From assembly GCF_013004065.1 (NCBI RefSeq), contig NZ_CP053084.1, forward strand, positions 3,038,001-3,102,000: a stretch of DNA of 64,000 bases. The letters run 5' to 3'. Every line of letters starts with the position of its first letter. Within the stretch, counting starts at the first letter, position 1. The translations under genes were made by a program, and so were the position numbers. The stretch comes from Limnobacter sp. SAORIC-580 (lineage in GTDB: Bacteria > Pseudomonadota > Gammaproteobacteria > Burkholderiales > Burkholderiaceae_B). Under the pieces are notes generated by a model, which worked only from the letters and a program-made list of their open reading frames with translations, searched no databases and was not told the origin of the DNA. Of this stretch, positions 43,467 to 52,641 are shown piece by piece.

Positions 43467-44768
43467 GTGCGTAACTATTCAAGGTTGATTTGTTCTACCC
43501 GTGGGGGGCTTGGCCTTGTGCTGGCCATGCTTGCCCTGAATGCCAGCGAGCCCGCCTGGGCGCAAAGCAGTGTGCGCGACCCGGCAGGTGTGAAGCAGGA
43601 ACGCGACGAAGTACGCCGAAAACTGGATGCATTGAAAAAACAAATCAATGAAACCAGCGGTGAGAAAAAACAGGCCGCCAAAGCGCTTGGCCTGCTTGAG
43701 CAACGGCTTGAAAAAACCCAGACCCGCCTGAAAGCCCTTGACCAGGATCGGGATGCGCTGGAAACAGACATCCGAAAGTTGAGCCAGGAAGAAGCCCAGC
43801 TCCAAAAAGACCTGGAAAGCACCCAGGCACGCCTGGCTGAAGTGATGCGCAACCAGTATCGTCGGGTAGAAGTAAACCCGACACAGGCTTGGTTAGCGGG
43901 CAAATCGGCCAGCGAAGCTGCGCGCGAAAGCTATTGGTATGAGCGAATTTCTGCGGCTGAACGCGACCTGGCAGCGCAGCAAGCAGCGCAAGCTCGTGAA
44001 CTCGAGTCCATTCGATTGGGGCTTGAGAAAAAGCAGGAGCGACTTGAAAGCACAATTGCGGATCAAAACAAGAGCCAGCGGGAATTGGTGGCTCAGCGCG
44101 AGGAGCGCAACCAGTTGATCGCTGACTTGAACTCGAAGCTGAAAAACCAGGAGCTTGAGCGCAAGCGCCTGCAACGTGATGAAGCACGGTTGAGCAATGT
44201 AATCACCGAATTGACCCGCGCCATTGAAGAGGCAAAACGCAAACAGGCATTGGCCGCGCAGCAGCAAAAACAACAGGCTCAGTCTGGCTCTTCACCCAAA
44301 TCAACGGGGAAGGCCCCCAGCAAACCGGATTACTCCCCCCCTCCCCCCATGCCCAGTACGGGTGAGTTTGCAAAACTGAAAGGTCGGCTGGTGCTGCCAG
44401 TGCAAGGCACGGTGGCAGGCCAGTTTGGGCAAACGCGATCAAAAGACGGGCAAGGCCCGTCCTGGAAGGGGATTTTTATTGCCACCGAGGCGGGGCAAGC
44501 GGTTCGGGCGGTTGCGACGGGGCGCGTGGTGTTTTCGGAATGGCTGCGAGGATTCGGCGAAATTGTGATTATTGACCATGGCGACCAGTTTTTGAGCGTT
44601 TATGGCAACAATGGTAAATTAATGAAAAGATCAGGGGATTCCGTGAAAGCGGGTGACACCATTGCAGAAACTGGTAACAGCAGTGGTAATCTTGATACAG
44701 GTTTATACTTTGAACTAAGGCATCAGGGACAACCCTTCGATCCTATTTCGTGGACCAAAGGTCGGTAG
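43467..44768 (+). CDS. EnvC-like murein hydrolase activator (LytM/M23 domain)
   Basis: A 433-residue periplasmic protein. A signal peptide (LGLVLAMLALNASEPAWA) is followed by two long coiled coils (residues about 45-140 and 165-275, rich in Glu, Arg and Lys heptads). A Pro-rich linker (SKPDYSPPPPMP) leads to a C-terminal LytM domain: FGQTRSKDGQGPSWKGIFIAT, VVFSEWLRGFGEIVIIDHGDQFLSVYGN, and GLYFELRHQGQPFDP. The first metal-ligand positions of active M23 peptidases are not conserved (no HxxxD at WKGIFI), as in EnvC/NlpD-type activators of cell-division amidases. GTG start, six bases after gpmA. Confidence 0.92.
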   Translation: MRNYSRLICSTRGGLGLVLAMLALNASEPAWAQSSVRDPAGVKQERDEVRRKLDALKKQINETSGEKKQAAKALGLLEQRLEKTQTRLKALDQDRDALETDIRKLSQEEAQLQKDLESTQARLAEVMRNQYRRVEVNPTQAWLAGKSASEAARESYWYERISAAERDLAAQQAAQARELESIRLGLEKKQERLESTIADQNKSQRELVAQREERNQLIADLNSKLKNQELERKRLQRDEARLSNVITELTRAIEEAKRKQALAAQQQKQQAQSGSSPKSTGKAPSKPDYSPPPPMPSTGEFAKLKGRLVLPVQGTVAGQFGQTRSKDGQGPSWKGIFIATEAGQAVRAVATGRVVFSEWLRGFGEIVIIDHGDQFLSVYGNNGKLMKRSGDSVKAGDTIAETGNSSGNLDTGLYFELRHQGQPFDPISWTKGR

Positions 44769-44773
44769 GAATT

Positions 44774-46159
44774 ATGCGTCAAAAATTGCGACAAATCAGT
44801 TTGGTATCAGTCGGTGTAGTGGCCGGCGTGTTGGTCAGCGTGGGTATTAGCGCGGTGGCCCAACGGCAGCAGCCCGAGGCCTTGCCATTGAGTGAGCTGC
44901 GTCAGTTCACTGAGGTATTTGGCGCAATCAAGAGTTTTTACGTGGAACCCGTGGGCGATGACAAGTTGTTCAACGGTGCCATCAGCGGCATGGTGGCCAA
45001 CCTAGACCCCCACTCCAGCTACCTGGATGCAGAAGCGTTCAAAGAACTGCGCGTGGGCACGCAAGGTGAATTTGGCGGCCTGGGCATTGAAGTAGGTACT
45101 GAGGACGGCTTTGTCAAGGTGATTTCGCCGATTGAAGACACCCCCGCCGCGAAAGCTGGCGTGAAGGCCGGCGACCTGATTGTGAAAATCGATGACAAGC
45201 CCACCAAAGGCATGAGTTTGTCCGATGCGGTTAATTTGATGCGTGGCAAACCAAAAACCGAGATTCGCCTGACCTTGCTGCGCAAGGACGTGGAAAAGCC
45301 AATCGAGGTCAAAATTATTCGCGATGTAATTCGGGTGCAAAGCGTGAAATCCAAGATGCTGGACGATGGCATTGGTTACGTGCGCATTACGCAGTTTCAA
45401 GAACACACCGGTGAGTACCTGGTAAAGGCCATCAACACCCTGCAGGCCAAAACACCGATGAAAGGCTTGGTGCTGGATTTGCGCAACGATCCGGGTGGCT
45501 TGCTGAATGCTGCAGTAGGCGTTAGCGCCGCCTTTTTGCCCCAAAACACCTTGGTGGTATCTACCGATGGACGTACCGAAGACTCCCAACGCAAGCTGGT
45601 GGCAGGCCCTGAAGATTACCTGCGTGGCCGCGAGAAAGACTACCTGAAAGAATTGAGCCCGATTGCGAAAACCGTGCCCATGATTGTGGTGGTAAACGGC
45701 GGCTCGGCCTCTGCGTCGGAAATTGTGGCAGGTGCACTGCAAGACCATGGCCGCGCCAAGGTGTTGGGCACACAAACCTTCGGCAAGGGTTCGGTACAAA
45801 CCATATTGCCTTTGAACAACAACACGGCGATCAAGCTGACCACGGCACGTTACTACACGCCAAATGGCCGCAGCATTCAGGCCAAGGGCATTGAACCTGA
45901 TTATGTGGTGACCGAAACTCCCGAAGGTGACATTGTTGAGCGTGTTCGCGAAGCGGACCTGACCCGACACCTGAGCAACGACAAGGGCGAAGAAACACCG
46001 AGCTCCAAGAATTCGGACAGCAACAAGAACGCAGACATGAAGCCGATTGTGTTCGGCGAAAAAGACGATTATCAATTGCAACAAGCCCTGAATTACCTGA
46101 AAGGCAAGCCCGTGGTGCAAAACCGCAAGGCTGCACAAACGGCCAAGTCAGCCAAGTAA
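44774..46159 (+). CDS. ctpA: Carboxy-terminal processing protease (S41 family)
   Basis: A 461-residue periplasmic serine protease. The N-terminal signal/anchor is ISLVSVGVVAGVLVSVGIS. The PDZ domain (about residues 85-170) has GTQGEFGGLGIEVGTEDGFV and KAGDLIVKIDDKP. The catalytic core has GLVLDLRNDPGGLLNAAV, the nucleophile Ser in VVNGGSASASEIVAGAL and the general-base Lys in GTQTFGKGSVQTI. Such proteases trim the C-termini of envelope proteins and control peptidoglycan hydrolases, fitting the EnvC-like gene just upstream. TAGGAATT precedes the ATG at 44774. Confidence 0.96.
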   Translation: MRQKLRQISLVSVGVVAGVLVSVGISAVAQRQQPEALPLSELRQFTEVFGAIKSFYVEPVGDDKLFNGAISGMVANLDPHSSYLDAEAFKELRVGTQGEFGGLGIEVGTEDGFVKVISPIEDTPAAKAGVKAGDLIVKIDDKPTKGMSLSDAVNLMRGKPKTEIRLTLLRKDVEKPIEVKIIRDVIRVQSVKSKMLDDGIGYVRITQFQEHTGEYLVKAINTLQAKTPMKGLVLDLRNDPGGLLNAAVGVSAAFLPQNTLVVSTDGRTEDSQRKLVAGPEDYLRGREKDYLKELSPIAKTVPMIVVVNGGSASASEIVAGALQDHGRAKVLGTQTFGKGSVQTILPLNNNTAIKLTTARYYTPNGRSIQAKGIEPDYVVTETPEGDIVERVREADLTRHLSNDKGEETPSSKNSDSNKNADMKPIVFGEKDDYQLQQALNYLKGKPVVQNRKAAQTAKSAK

Positions 46160-46197
46160 GCCGCCCCGAAAACGGCTTGAACGTGGAACTGAGAGAC

Positions 46198-46944
46198 TTG
46201 AATGACGAGGAGTTACTTCGGTACTCCCGTCACATTCTTCTGGATGAAATCGGTATTGAGGGCCAATCGCGCATTGCCAGTGCCAAAGTGCTGGTAGTGG
46301 GTGCAGGTGGCCTGGGTTGCCCCAGTGCGCTGTACCTGGCCAGTGCGGGCGTGGGCACAATTTATATCGCAGACGACGATGAAGTCGACCTGACCAACCT
46401 TCAACGCCAGGTGTTACACACCACCGCGCGTGTGGGCATGGCCAAGGTGGAATCGGCCAAAACCCACTTGAATGAACTGAACCCGTGCAGCACGGTTGTG
46501 CCCATTGCGCACCGCCTTGAAGGTGAAGAACTGGAGCAGTTGGTTGCGAAAGTGGATGTGGTGCTGGACTGCTGCGACAACTTCAAAACCCGCCACGCCG
46601 TGAACCGTGCCTGTGTGAAGTTCGGCAAGCCACTGGTTTCTGGCGCGGCCATTCGGTTGGACGGCCAGTTGGCCGTGTTCGAACTGAATAATCCGCAAGC
46701 GCCCTGCTACCACTGCCTGTTCCCGGAAGGGGACGATGTATCAGAAGTGCGTTGCGCCACCATGGGCGTGTTTGCGCCGCTGACAGGCGTGATTGGCACG
46801 CTGCAAGCCAGCGAGGCGCTGAAAATTTTGGCTGGCTTTGGACAACCCATGTACAGCACCCTGCAAATTTACGATTCGCGCAGTTGCGAATTCACGAAAA
46901 TGAAAATTCGCAAAGACCCCAAGTGCACTGTGTGCAATGCCTAG
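46198..46944 (+). CDS. moeB: MoeB/ThiF-type adenylyltransferase
   Basis: A 248-residue E1-like enzyme that adenylates the C-terminal Gly of a sulfur-carrier protein (MoaD or ThiS). Visible are ELLRYSRHILLDEIGIEGQ, the nucleotide motif VLVVGAGGLGCPSALYLASAG, DDDEVDLTNLQRQVLH, VDVVLDCCDNFKTRHAVN and the active-site region VRCATMGVFAPLTGVIG. Zinc Cys pairs are in CYHCLF and CTVC. I choose the TTG at 46198, since homologues begin M-NDEELL; GTG at 46183 or TTG at 46177 are alternatives. It overlaps the convergent HAD gene by four bases. Confidence 0.93.
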   Translation: MNDEELLRYSRHILLDEIGIEGQSRIASAKVLVVGAGGLGCPSALYLASAGVGTIYIADDDEVDLTNLQRQVLHTTARVGMAKVESAKTHLNELNPCSTVVPIAHRLEGEELEQLVAKVDVVLDCCDNFKTRHAVNRACVKFGKPLVSGAAIRLDGQLAVFELNNPQAPCYHCLFPEGDDVSEVRCATMGVFAPLTGVIGTLQASEALKILAGFGQPMYSTLQIYDSRSCEFTKMKIRKDPKCTVCNA

Positions 46945-47633
46945 AATTTTGCGGTGCGTATGGCTTCAAACTGCCGAATGCGGTGTTTAACCTTGCCGGT
47001 GAGTTGCCGGGGCTTGAACCCCAAACCAGGAAAGGTGATCCAGCTGGTTTGAATGCCGTGCCTGGCGGCTTGCTCCAGGTGCCCAAAGGTGTCGTCTACC
47101 AACAAAGCCCGCTTGCCTTTTAACTGGGTTTTCAGATTTGGCCACAAAATATTGGCTGGTTTGGGCCGCCAGGTTTGGTGAACCACCATGTCTTCAATCG
47201 CAATTACGGCATGCAGGTGCCGGTACAAACCCATTTCCTTGCACAGTGCCACAGCGTAAGCGCGGGGTGCATTGGTCAGCATAATGCGCAGGCCAGTCAG
47301 TTTGCCCAGGCGGTGGGGCACGCTACCATGGCGAGAACTCAATTTTTTCAAGCCCTCGAAACGATGGGTACTGGCCAAAAAGTGGTGCGGGTTGGTTTGA
47401 TGATGGCGCATCATGCCCAATAAAGTTGCACCATAGCGAAGCCAGTATTGGGTACGCAACTCGCTGGCCTGCTGGGGGTCCAACGCCAGGTGTTCAGCCA
47501 GATAGCGTGTCATTTGCCGGTTGATCTCGGGCAGAATGTGGGTGGATGCATGGTGCAGGGTGTTGTCAAGATCGAGTAAATACACTTTGCCGGACAAGCC
47601 CGCATGGGGACGACGAATATAACGAATGCGCAA
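46941..47633 (-). CDS. HAD-type pyrimidine 5'-nucleotidase-like hydrolase
   Basis: A 230-residue phosphatase. Motif I is VYLLDLDNTLHHAS with the nucleophile Asp. Motif II is IMLTNAPRAYA, the Lys is in RPKPANILWP, and motif IV is LLVDDTFGHLEQAARHG. The cap helices (PEINRQMTRYLAEHLAL, YWLRYGATLLGM) match the pyrimidine 5'-nucleotidase/SDT1-like subgroup. The start is uncertain: TTG at 47633 gives the family-like N-terminus and leaves five bases to the divergent M15 gene, whereas the ATG at 47705 would overlap that gene by 67 bases. Confidence 0.85.
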   Translation of the reverse strand: MRIRYIRRPHAGLSGKVYLLDLDNTLHHASTHILPEINRQMTRYLAEHLALDPQQASELRTQYWLRYGATLLGMMRHHQTNPHHFLASTHRFEGLKKLSSRHGSVPHRLGKLTGLRIMLTNAPRAYAVALCKEMGLYRHLHAVIAIEDMVVHQTWRPKPANILWPNLKTQLKGKRALLVDDTFGHLEQAARHGIQTSWITFPGLGFKPRQLTGKVKHRIRQFEAIRTAKF

Positions 47634-47638
47634 AACGA

Positions 47639-48109
47639 ATGGACCTGAAGTTGAGTTTTCATCCCGAATTTTGTCAGGATACCTTGTGTCATTCTGACAC
47701 CGCACTGCGGTGCGGTCTAGACAACACTTGCCCGCCAGAGCTGCTTGAAAACCTCAGCAGGCTTTCTGCTTTGCTGGGTGATATTCAAAGGTCCCTGAAT
47801 ATTCGCAGTGGTGCGTTAAAGATTAACAGTGGTTTCAGGGCACATGCCTTGAATGAGAAAGTGGGCGGTGTGCCCAACTCGCAGCACTGCATGGGGCTGG
47901 CGGCCGATTTGGTATGCCCCGAATTCGGCAGCCCCTGCGATTTGGCATTGGCCATTGCACAATTGCCATGTGAATTTGATCAACTGATTCTGGAGTTTGG
48001 CAAATGGGTGCATGTGTCTGCTGCACCACTGGGCAAAATACCCCGGCGAGAGTGCCTCAGCATTTTCAACAAAGACGAAGGTTATCTGGAAGGTATTGTG
48101 AAGCGATGA
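47639..48109 (+). CDS. Peptidase M15A-like protein
   Basis: A 156-residue protein of the M15 (DD-carboxypeptidase/endolysin-like) family. The head CHSDTALRCGLDNTCPPELLENLSRL matches the family lead-in. The zinc site is NSQHCMGLAADLVC (SxHxxGxAxD), with a third ligand in GKWVHVSA. There is no signal peptide, so it may act after phage-like release or on cytoplasmic substrates. It is co-translated with the DUF3108 gene (ATGA). The start is at ATG 47639 without a clear ribosome binding site. Confidence 0.87.
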   Translation: MDLKLSFHPEFCQDTLCHSDTALRCGLDNTCPPELLENLSRLSALLGDIQRSLNIRSGALKINSGFRAHALNEKVGGVPNSQHCMGLAADLVCPEFGSPCDLALAIAQLPCEFDQLILEFGKWVHVSAAPLGKIPRRECLSIFNKDEGYLEGIVKR

Positions 48110-48879
48110 ATGTAAGCAAAAAAACAATGATCAAAATCAGCGCTGCTGCCCTGCTCAGCCTGAGCAGCGTGAGTAGCACTTGGGCGGCAGAGACCACTTG
48201 CAGAGGCATGGGCAAACAGGTCATTGATTCAGACCTGCGGTTCTCACTGACGCACAGTCAAATTCCGGGTGAACTGGCCATTAGTACTCACAAAATGCGG
48301 GTGGCCGGTACGCAGTACAAACTTGAATCTACTTCACAGGCCAAAGGCTTTTTGGCTTTATTGTACTCGGGCCAGTTAACCCAGAAAAGTGAAGGGCTGG
48401 TGGATGCACAATTGGGCTTAACCCCCCTTTACTACGCCGAGCAACGTGGCAAAAAGCCAGTGGCTGAAAGCATGCTGAATGCGGAAACGCAGCAGGTGCT
48501 ATTCAAGCGCAATGGCGAGTCTGCACCCTATGAAAAAGGGCTGCAGGACCGAATCAGCATGATTTATCAGATTGCTGCGCGTTTGCGCTGCAACGCTGAC
48601 CTGAAAACGGGCGAAACATTGCCCATGCGGGTCATGAGCACCGGGCGCGTGGGCAATGAGGTTTTTGTTCTGAAGAAAACAGAAGATTTAACCCTGGACC
48701 TGGGCAAAGGCGAACGCCGGGTGAGCACCCTGCAATTTGAAACCAAACCTGAGGACGCAGGCGATGAAGTTGTGCGCATTTGGTATGCCAAAGATTTGAA
48801 CTGGCAGCCTGCAAAAATAGAAATTCAGGATGCCGACGGCAAAGCCTTGACCCAAACCCTGATTGGCACGGGCACTTAA
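48106..48879 (+). CDS. DUF3108-domain periplasmic protein
   Basis: A 257-residue exported protein. The signal peptide (MIKISAAALLSLSSVSSTWA) is followed by a DUF3108-like fold. Elements are GELAISTHKMRVAGTQYKLESTSQAKGF, LTPLYYAEQRGKKPVAES, PYEKGLQDRISMIYQIAARLR, LPMRVMSTGRVGNEVFVLKK and RIWYAKDLNWQPAKIEIQDADG. The function is unknown; the family is thought to be envelope-associated. It overlaps the M15 gene at its start and converges with gspC at its stop. Confidence 0.88.
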   Translation: MNVSKKTMIKISAAALLSLSSVSSTWAAETTCRGMGKQVIDSDLRFSLTHSQIPGELAISTHKMRVAGTQYKLESTSQAKGFLALLYSGQLTQKSEGLVDAQLGLTPLYYAEQRGKKPVAESMLNAETQQVLFKRNGESAPYEKGLQDRISMIYQIAARLRCNADLKTGETLPMRVMSTGRVGNEVFVLKKTEDLTLDLGKGERRVSTLQFETKPEDAGDEVVRIWYAKDLNWQPAKIEIQDADGKALTQTLIGTGT

Positions 48880-49361
48880 CTGCTGGCAGGCACGCGGCGC
48901 AGCAAATTGGGATCTGCTTCAAGAATAGGCAAGTTGACCTGATGACGCTGCCCGCTGCGACGCATGACTGCGAAGGTTGGACCTACTTCCTCCAGCGTCC
49001 AACCGTTGGCCACTTCATCACCCACGCGCTTTGATTGCGCGGGCTGCCCTTCAATGGACATGACGGCAGCCCCCTTTCCTTCGCTGTTGGCAAAAATGCC
49101 CAACAAATTCACAGAGGGCGGCGTAAGACCGCCCGCGGTTTCAACGCCCATCAGCCGCGCTTCAGGCGACTGGTCGATTTGATAATTCGCCGAGGCCTGA
49201 GCAGGCATGGCAGGTGCAACCACAGGCGCAGGCGCGAACAACTTGATCAACACCCACACAGCCAGCCCCACTGTGCTCAACCACAACACCATTCTCAATC
49301 CCTGAACAAGTCTTGGTGACAAGCTGATCTGGGCAACGGGTTTTTTCAATGCAAGTTTCAT
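48876..49361 (-). CDS. gspC: Type II secretion protein C (inner-membrane link)
   Basis: A 161-residue GspC. A short cytoplasmic basic head, one transmembrane helix (MVLWLSTVGLAVWVLIKLF) and a periplasmic homology region (VNLLGIFANSEGKGAAVMSIEGQPAQSKRVGDEVANGWTLEEVGPTFAVM) are all present. The latter is the HR domain that contacts the GspD secretin. A C-terminal PDZ domain is absent, as in several betaproteobacterial GspC proteins. It is encoded alone on the minus strand, divergent from gspG to gspF. Confidence 0.9.
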   Translation of the reverse strand: MKLALKKPVAQISLSPRLVQGLRMVLWLSTVGLAVWVLIKLFAPAPVVAPAMPAQASANYQIDQSPEARLMGVETAGGLTPPSVNLLGIFANSEGKGAAVMSIEGQPAQSKRVGDEVANGWTLEEVGPTFAVMRRSGQRHQVNLPILEADPNLLRRVPASS

Positions 49362-49421
49362 GGGGCGAAGGGAAGTGACTCACTGGAAAGCATCATAACC
49401 CGCAAGATGGGCCAGATTCAA

Positions 49422-49458
49422 AAAAAAACCGGACAACCCGCGAGGGTGACCGGTTTTT
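49422..49458. terminator. Strong hairpin between gspC and gspG
   Basis: AAAAACCGG ... CCGGTTTTT with inner ACCC/GGGT pairing forms a long stem. A run of nine A on its left side makes it a good terminator for leftward transcription, a shorter T-run for rightward. It lies upstream of both divergent genes, where a terminator has no obvious gene to end. The rest of 49362-49691 holds no recognised feature. Confidence 0.75.
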
Positions 49459-49691
49459 AAGCCATGCTTCAAGGGTTGTCGGCAACTTGAGTTGCCCACA
49501 TCCGAAGTATGCGCACGCAAGAACACCTAAGAAAGACCCTATTTACGTGACAAAGGTAAAGGTTTTACTGATTACCCGAAAGCAGGGGGATTTTGTGCGG
49601 CTTGCAACGGTGGTGCGGGCTGCTGTCAAATATTCATAAAATGGGTGTAACCTTCAGCAAGGATAATTCTGGATCTTTTCTACGGTTGTTT

Positions 49692-50141
49692 ATGAAAAAA
49701 CTAAATTCGCTTCAAGGCAAAAAACAAAACAAGGGCTTTACCCTGATTGAAATCATGGTGGTTGTAGTCATTCTTGGTATTCTCGCTACGCTGGTGGTGC
49801 CAAAAATCATGGGACGTCCCGACGAGGCCCGCGTGGTTGCGGCCAAGCAAGACATAGCTTCGGTGATGCAAGCACTGAACCTGTACCGCCTGGACAACAG
49901 CCGCTACCCGACCACCGAACAAGGGCTGCAAGCCCTGGTGACCCCCCCGACCACGGAACCCGTGCCACGCAATTACAAACAAGGTGGTTATTTGTCGCGC
50001 CTGCCGGTTGACCCTTGGGGCAGCAACTATCAGTTTTTGAGCCCTGGCATTAATGGCGAAGTGGATGTAATGAGCTTTGGTGCAGATGGCAAAGCCGGTG
50101 GTGAGGGCGTGAATGCCGACATTGGTTCCTGGAGCCTCTAA
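49692..50141 (+). CDS. gspG: Type II secretion major pseudopilin
   Basis: A 149-residue pseudopilin. The prepilin leader ends in KQNKG with cleavage before [32 protein letters not shown], including the Glu5-like Glu. The globular domain has [30 protein letters not shown] and the C-terminal calcium-binding loop [15 protein letters not shown] ... [11 protein letters not shown]. It forms the piston fibre of the secretion system. I use the ATG at 49692; the frame opens earlier at 49593. First gene of the divergent gspG-to-gspF operon. Confidence 0.97.
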   Translation: MKKLNSLQGKKQNKGFTLIEIMVVVVILGILATLVVPKIMGRPDEARVVAAKQDIASVMQALNLYRLDNSRYPTTEQGLQALVTPPTTEPVPRNYKQGGYLSRLPVDPWGSNYQFLSPGINGEVDVMSFGADGKAGGEGVNADIGSWSL

Positions 50142-50625
50142 GCGGGGGTTTACCCTGCTTGAATTGCTGGTGGTGATCGTCGTATTGTCGATCGCCGCCG
50201 GCCTTATTGTGGTGCGCGGCACACCCGGCGATTCCAATTACCTGGAATCAGACGCCAAAAAACTGTCGCAACTGCTGCGCATTGCCCAGCAGGAATCTCT
50301 GTTGAAATCCAAAGACATTCGCTTTGTAGCCGGTGATGAGGGCTACACCTTCGAAGAATTCACAGGCAGCCGCTGGGTACCAGTGACTACGGAACCCTTG
50401 CTGCGCCCCCGCCTTTGGGACAACGGCCCCTTCAAGGTGACCTTGATCAACGAGGGCCTTGAAAACAAGTTCCTGACCCTGGAAAGCAGGACTGGCCTGA
50501 AACGCCAGGCGATTGTGCTTCAACGCAACCGAGTGCAGGTGGTGCTGGAAAGCCAAGCCAGTGGTGTATTCAAGGTCAGCAAACCCAGCACCACAGTGCT
50601 GAACAGGGCCAGTCAAAGCCTATGA
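50113..50625 (+). CDS. gspH: Type II secretion minor pseudopilin H
   Basis: A 170-residue prepilin-like protein: leader [12 protein letters not shown], cleavage before [22 protein letters not shown], then a GspH-type globular domain with [31 protein letters not shown] and [16 protein letters not shown]. It is a minor subunit of the pseudopilus. Its ATG lies 29 bases inside the end of gspG and its stop overlaps the gspI start, so translation is coupled. Confidence 0.93.
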   Translation: MPTLVPGASKRGFTLLELLVVIVVLSIAAGLIVVRGTPGDSNYLESDAKKLSQLLRIAQQESLLKSKDIRFVAGDEGYTFEEFTGSRWVPVTTEPLLRPRLWDNGPFKVTLINEGLENKFLTLESRTGLKRQAIVLQRNRVQVVLESQASGVFKVSKPSTTVLNRASQSL

Positions 50626-50996
50626 AGCAGCAGCGCGGTTTTACCCTGATTGAAGCGCTGGTGGCCATGACCATTATCGCGGTGGCCCTGATTGCCTGCC
50701 TGAAGGCAGCCGGCAACTTGAACATTCAGCAAGACGAGATGATCAAGCGGCAGTATGCGCAGTGGAGCGCAAAGAATGCCGCCAACTACATTCGGGTTTC
50801 CGGCGTGTTTCCGAGTGCGCAAACCGCGCAGCAATCCTGCCCACAGGGCAATTTCCGGTTTGTATGTCGGGTGGAAATTTCCAACACTCCCAACCCGAAT
50901 TTCAGGCGGGTGGAAATTCAGGTGCTGGACGCCTTCGAGGGCGACCAAGGCAACCAGCTGGCTCGCTTGGTGATTTTCTTGAGCAGCGCGCCATGA
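50622..50996 (+). CDS. gspI: Type II secretion minor pseudopilin I
   Basis: A 124-residue pseudopilin with an extremely short leader (MKQQRG) before FTLIEALVAMTIIAVALIACLKAAGN. The body has QYAQWSAKNAANYIRV and FVCRVEISNTPNPNFRRVEIQVL, matching GspI. It is part of the tip complex with J and K. It overlaps gspH and gspJ by four bases each (ATGA). Confidence 0.94.
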   Translation: MKQQRGFTLIEALVAMTIIAVALIACLKAAGNLNIQQDEMIKRQYAQWSAKNAANYIRVSGVFPSAQTAQQSCPQGNFRFVCRVEISNTPNPNFRRVEIQVLDAFEGDQGNQLARLVIFLSSAP

Positions 50997-51691
50997 ATAA
51001 AAATGCCAAGGGTTTTACGCTGCTGGAAGTTCTAATTGCATTGGGCATTGTGTCGGTGATTTCGATTTTGTCCTGGCAGGGTTTGCAGGAAGTATTGCGT
51101 TCGGCCAACCGCGTTACAGAGGTGGACGAGCAGATTCAAACCGTAGCCGCTGTTTTTTCACAGTTCGAAAAAGACCTTGGCGCGCTGGAGTTGACGCTGG
51201 ACACGCCCACCCCGGAGAGCGATTTGATTGAAGTGACCGGCAATGGGCTACTGATTCAGTTTACCCAGCGCAACACCAGCGAACCTGCCTACCGGGAGCG
51301 TGTGGAATGGGTGCTGGACGGCACCAATTTGCTTCGGATTGCACGCCGCCAGCCAAACCCGGAGCAACCCTCGATCAGCGACCCGATTGCCACCCGGGGC
51401 CTGCAAGTGCGCCTGTTGCGTGAACCCGGCGGGTGGAGCAGCCCTGTGACATTCGGCAACCATGTTGTTCAAGAACGCACAGACCTTGAGTTGCAAGGAC
51501 CTGCATTGCAGCTGAACAGCGGTACACCGGCACAGCGCCCGCCAGAAAGCGGCGAAGGTGAAACACCGGGCACACCGGAAACAACTGAAGGACAAGCGGT
51601 ACGAAGCCTGGTGCGGGCGGTTGAAATCAGCTTGACCCAACCCAACAACCAGGTCGTGACGCAGGTGTTTTTAACGGGTGGGGTGTACTGA
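50993..51691 (+). CDS. gspJ: Type II secretion minor pseudopilin J
   Basis: A 232-residue pseudopilin: leader MNKNAKG, then FTLLEVLIALGIVSVISILSWQGLQ. The body contains VFSQFEKDLGALELTL, YRERVEWVLDGTNLLRIARRQPN and VRSLVRAVEISLTQPNNQVVTQVFLTGG. An acidic Pro/Thr/Glu-rich stretch near residues 175-205 is probably a flexible loop. It overlaps gspI at its start and gspK at its stop (TGATG). Confidence 0.94.
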   Translation: MNKNAKGFTLLEVLIALGIVSVISILSWQGLQEVLRSANRVTEVDEQIQTVAAVFSQFEKDLGALELTLDTPTPESDLIEVTGNGLLIQFTQRNTSEPAYRERVEWVLDGTNLLRIARRQPNPEQPSISDPIATRGLQVRLLREPGGWSSPVTFGNHVVQERTDLELQGPALQLNSGTPAQRPPESGEGETPGTPETTEGQAVRSLVRAVEISLTQPNNQVVTQVFLTGGVY

Positions 51692-52641
51692 TGAGATCAA
51701 CGCGAATTCGACCACAACAAGGCGCGGCCGTGGTGATGGCATTGTTCATCGTGGTGCTGTGCACATTGGCAGTGAGCCCTTTGATCTGGAACCTGTTTGC
51801 CACTGCAAAAACCATTTCAGTTGCAGCAGCACGCGACCAGGCCGATGCGGTTAGCCGCAGCGGTGTGGATTGGGCCAGGGTTATTTTGCGCGAAGACGCA
51901 AGAGTGTCCACCACCGACACATTGACCGAACCTTGGGCAGTGCCCTTGGCTGAAAGCCGCATCAACGAAGGCTTGATGCGCAAGGAAGAAAATGCCACCG
52001 ACAGTGATGATCGGGAAGTAGTATTGACCGGGCGAATTGAAGATGCACAAGGGCGATTCAACCTTCGCAACCTGGGTGCTGACAACCCCCGCCAACAAGT
52101 GTGGCTGGCAGGCTTTACCAAACTAAGTGACCTGCTGAGCGTGCCCGCAGACCAGCGAAACTTGTTGGTTCAAACCTTGAGCACCATGTTCATGCCCAAA
52201 CTGGTCAACCCTGAAGAACAAGGCATTGATCCGAATGCCCCGCGCATTGAGCCCGCTTTGCGGTGGGAAGAGTTTCAGGGCAAATACGGCATTACTGAAG
52301 AAACCTGGAACCAGCTGCGGCCCTATGTGGCCATTTTGCCCAAAGCCAGTGCGGTGAATGCCAACACTGCATCTGCCGAGGTGCTTTACGCAGTAGTAGA
52401 GGAAATGAGCTTCAGCGATGCTCAGCGATTGCTGGCCCAACGTGAAAGGGTCACTTTCCGGAATGTGGCGGATATTCGGGCTGCACTGAATGCAAATGTG
52501 ACCATAAACAATGATTTAATAACCGTGAGCAGCAATTACTTTCTCGTAGAAGGCACTGCGCAGGTAGAGGAGGCGTTGATTCGGACCCGGGCTTTGCTTG
52601 AGCGACGAGACCAGCGCGTGTATGTGATGTGGAGACAATAA
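51691..52641 (+). CDS. gspK: Type II secretion minor pseudopilin K
   Basis: A 316-residue large pseudopilin capping the fibre. The N-terminal segment QQGAAVVMALFIVVLCTLAVSPL has the usual variation at position 5. The body has GRIEDAQGRFNLRNLGADN, the SAM-like region PKASAVNANTASAEVLYAVVEEMSFSDAQRLLA and a C-terminal YFLVEGTAQV. Coupled to gspJ by TGATG and directly followed by gspL. Confidence 0.95.
   Translation: MRSTRIRPQQGAAVVMALFIVVLCTLAVSPLIWNLFATAKTISVAAARDQADAVSRSGVDWARVILREDARVSTTDTLTEPWAVPLAESRINEGLMRKEENATDSDDREVVLTGRIEDAQGRFNLRNLGADNPRQQVWLAGFTKLSDLLSVPADQRNLLVQTLSTMFMPKLVNPEEQGIDPNAPRIEPALRWEEFQGKYGITEETWNQLRPYVAILPKASAVNANTASAEVLYAVVEEMSFSDAQRLLAQRERVTFRNVADIRAALNANVTINNDLITVSSNYFLVEGTAQVEEALIRTRALLERRDQRVYVMWRQ

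Noticed and set aside
45002-46138. A 378-codon minus-strand frame opposite ctpA
   Set aside because: ctpA has all catalytic and PDZ motifs; the opposite frame shows no domain and no start signals.
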